Source: Drosophila pseudoobscura (taxonomy: Eukaryota > Arthropoda > Insecta > Diptera > Drosophilidae). From it: 64,000 nt of DNA. Under the pieces are notes generated by a model. That model worked only from the letters and a program-made list of their open reading frames with translations, was not told the origin of the DNA and searched no databases. The position numbers and the translations under genes are program-made. Numbering within the stretch: position 1 is the stretch's first letter; the number at the start of each line of letters is the position of its first letter. The DNA lies in assembly GCF_009870125.1 (NCBI RefSeq), contig NC_046680.1, positions 14,589,501-14,653,500 on the forward strand. The letters run 5' to 3'. Below, one piece after another: positions 61,780 to 64,000 of this stretch.

Positions 61780-62290
61780 AACACAGAGAAAAGAACATAT
61801 CTTAAAAATGAGAGCACTGAATGCGGACGTGAATGTGAGTTATGGCCACAATTAACAGGTAACTAGAACGCTCTAACCTTGTGGAAGACCGTAGTTTTTC
61901 CAGGAGCACAATAAAAACCCGTGAAGAATTAAAAAATTAGAGCAGTTTGCTGCGTTCGGGGAAAAAAACTAGCGCAGCGAAAAAAGCGCACAAAGGGAAC
62001 AAAAAACTTGATCTACTTTCCTAATATAGACATACAGACATCCTCCGAGGGCCGGTCGAGGTCCCAGCGCTACAGGATACGCGCCCATTCCGCGAACTAG
62101 ATCACCCGAGTGCCCATAAAAATCTGCATATACCATACCATAATTCCCGTCCGGAGTTTGTTTTGCGGCCAAACAATGGGAGTGGAAATGAAAATGGAAA
62201 TGGAAATGGACCATAAACAATAAAGCATAAGGAGAGCAGGGCAGGGCACAAAAATTAGAACAAAAAACTGATCTAGTTTTCTAATGCAGC
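61780..62290 (-). promoter_or_regulatory. eve stripe 3+7 enhancer
   Basis: The minus strand matches my recollection of the D. melanogaster stripe 3+7 element almost base for base in blocks. Landmarks are CATTAGAAAACTAGATCAGT, TATGCAGATTTTTATGGG, AGGAAAGTAGATCA.GTTTTTTG, GCGCTTTTTTCGCTGCGCTA, ACTGCTCTAATTTTTTAATT and TTGTGGCCATAACTC. Both STAT92E sites are present: TTCCGCGAA at 62088-62096 and TTCCCCGAA (minus) at 61963-61955. Many TTTTTT Hunchback-type sites are visible. It lies 3.3-3.8 kb upstream of the start. Confidence 0.93.
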
Positions 62291-64000
62291 GAGGTCGTCG
62301 TCGTCGTCGTCCTGCCAGGGCCAGGATGCATCCTCGGGAGCAGCATCCTCATCGCCGGTCGCCGTTGTTCTGCGGTCGTCGCGCTCTCAGTTCCGGCGAA
62401 GGTGCACCAATAAAAAGGCGCGTCCCGGGACTCTACCTAGTTTTTTCGGTCCAATTTTTAGTGGAAATTCGAGCGCGTAATAAACTGCAGTCCAGGTCCC
62501 TTCTGGAACAACGACTAACTGCCGTAATTAGGATGTTTGTAGGGCAGCAGCGAGGATCGCTGCCAGGTCGGAGCACAGGCCGTGGAAAAAAGTGACAATG
62601 GACAATGGAAAAAACTCATAAAAAGAGCAACAAAGTGGTCTACAAAAAAAAAAATTGGCTCGCTTTTTGTCGAGTGTCGTGTAGGGAACAAAAAGAGGCC
62701 ACAAAAAGTGTCCACGAGCCCGGGGCTCACAATTGAGTCAAATAATTAGGTTTGGCCAGAGGATTGTTCCCTCTTTGTGTGGGCGAAATGATTAGCGGTT
62801 TCTTTTTTAGGATCTTATGGCATGTCTCTGGTTTTAGGGAATTGGAAACTGGAGTACAATCATCAATGGATGGCCAGACATCGAAGGAAAGCCTGTAGAG
62901 CGAGATTGAAAATGAAGATGGGGCTGAGGCTGGCCTCCCATTGGGGTGGCCAATCAATCGGACTCGTTTACTACGGTGGGCGACCAATCCAGTTTCAACT
63001 GTGACGAATGCATCTTTTGGCAGGGGGAGAGCAGGAGAGTACCAGCCAACGGAGAGATTCGCCAACAAACACTGCTGGAAAGCCGCAGACTGCAGAAAAT
63101 AGAAACCAGAGGACACATACACACAGAACACAGAGTGCCAAGAGTGCCAAGAGTCGGTAGCAGTAGTCCACCGCATTGACGAATCACATCAAAGTGGAAC
63201 ACATAGGGTCCTCTGGCTCAGGGTCAGGCAACGGCATCCTGCTAACAGACATGTCAAATCACGGGAAAACAACGACGACAGGACACAGTGCCGCCAAAGG
63301 AGCGCTGCCAGAAGATACACATAGATGCAAAAGGACAAGGAGATGCCGTGCCGAGAACGAGACCCAAAAGCAGCATCGACTTACCGCAGCAAATTCGCGC
63401 TGGCTGTGCGAGAACAGCGGGGAACACCATAATATTTTGGTTGCAACGGACATGGACTTGGACTCGGAGGAGCGTTGAGGAGAATCTGGGCAATGCAAAC
63501 ATTTTCAATGGAATCCGAGTCCTGCACAGCTAGCATCTTTATTGATGAGCAATTAGCCACGGTGAGTGGCGGTTTTCGAGTGAGCTACAGGACTCTGGCT
63601 ACTCGCAGGACTCTGCGACTGGGACTCCGATTCGAATTTGGACTCTGCTCTGCAGGAGCAAACCCACAGCTTCAGTGGCGGCGTCGAGCAATCTTTTAGA
63701 GTCTGTTTCTGTTTCTGTTTCTTTTGCTGTTTCCTGGTTTTGGCGTAAATTTGTGAAAATTGAGTCGTTCCGGTCGGGACAGTGCCCGTTTTTGGGAGGT
63801 ACTTCTGTAGCAATTTTATTTGTATCGTAGGTGTTGTATTTGTCAACATTTAGCCAGGACTAGGCCCAGATCCGATCCTTCACAGACCAGAACGGAGTGG
63901 AACGGACATGGGCGGTACAGGCAGGTCGGTGGCAGTGGATTAGACGAATTGTGGGCACGGATTTGAAATGCCTACTGCAGCACTAATTGGGCTTCAGGGA
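62291..64000. other. Distal eve upstream DNA, no gene
   Basis: No coding exon is supported to the end of the window. In D. melanogaster the late autoregulatory element lies about 5-6 kb upstream, so its proximal part may fall in the last few hundred bases here. I cannot identify it. The 62.3-62.7 kb stretch still has TTTTTT/AAAAAA blocks similar to the stripe 3+7 element. Confidence 0.4.

Overview
The window is nuclear DNA of a fruit fly. The genes have short 50-80 bp introns with GT-AG ends, the Drosophila core-promoter motifs (motif 1, motif 6, TATA) are present, and almost every gene is recognisable as a Drosophila orthologue. The strongest anchor is even-skipped (eve) at the right end, together with two of its stripe enhancers. 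Protein and enhancer differences from my memory of D. melanogaster point to another Sophophora species; an obscura-like fly is my guess, but the species cannot be fixed by eye. Exon borders were assigned by hand from splice consensus and reading frame, so allow an error of 1-2 bases.

The left half (1-33 kb) is a dense block of housekeeping, immunity and chromatin genes that I recall from cytological region 60D-E of D. melanogaster. In order: the 3' end of a Reg-5-like gene; kenny (IKK-gamma/NEMO); a TYSND1-type peroxisomal protease; mitochondrial tyrosyl-tRNA synthetase; a small RRM protein; a cuticle protein; eggless (the SETDB1 H3K9 methyltransferase); Eps-15; GstE12; a NEURL2-type SOCS-box protein; a CHCHD1/mS37 mitoribosomal protein; a SAPCD2-like protein; and the spatzle-family ligand spz6. 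kenny and spz6 both belong to the Toll/IMD signalling sphere. The other neighbours share no obvious pathway.

The middle (34-48 kb) is one large minus-strand gene for a USP31/43-type deubiquitinase (the CG8830 type). Its first intron is 8.5 kb, and its promoter region near 48.1-48.5 kb has two copies of core-promoter motif 1. The right end (48.5-64 kb) is the eve regulatory domain on the minus strand. The stripe 3+7 enhancer (61.8-62.3 kb, with both STAT sites) and the stripe 2 enhancer (59.6-60.3 kb) lie upstream. The gene itself is at 57.2-58.4 kb. Downstream is about 9 kb of non-coding DNA holding three ordered site clusters: Hunchback-like at 52.6-53.4 kb, mesodermal at 51.4-51.75 kb and Bicoid-like at 50.6-51.3 kb. 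Their order fits the D. melanogaster order 4+6, mesoderm, 1/5.

The most interesting points are these. (1) A diverged dispersed repeat of about 270 bp carries motif-6 core-promoter elements and sits in the same orientation upstream of both kenny and Eps-15. (2) The eve domain abuts a gene (the USP) other than TER94, which I recall as its neighbour in D. melanogaster, so a rearrangement breakpoint seems to fall at the edge of the eve domain. (3) Several splicing oddities: a GTTCGT donor, a 10-codon candidate microexon in Eps-15, and two stop-free 63-nt introns. I found no prokaryotic-type system, CRISPR array or intact transposon.
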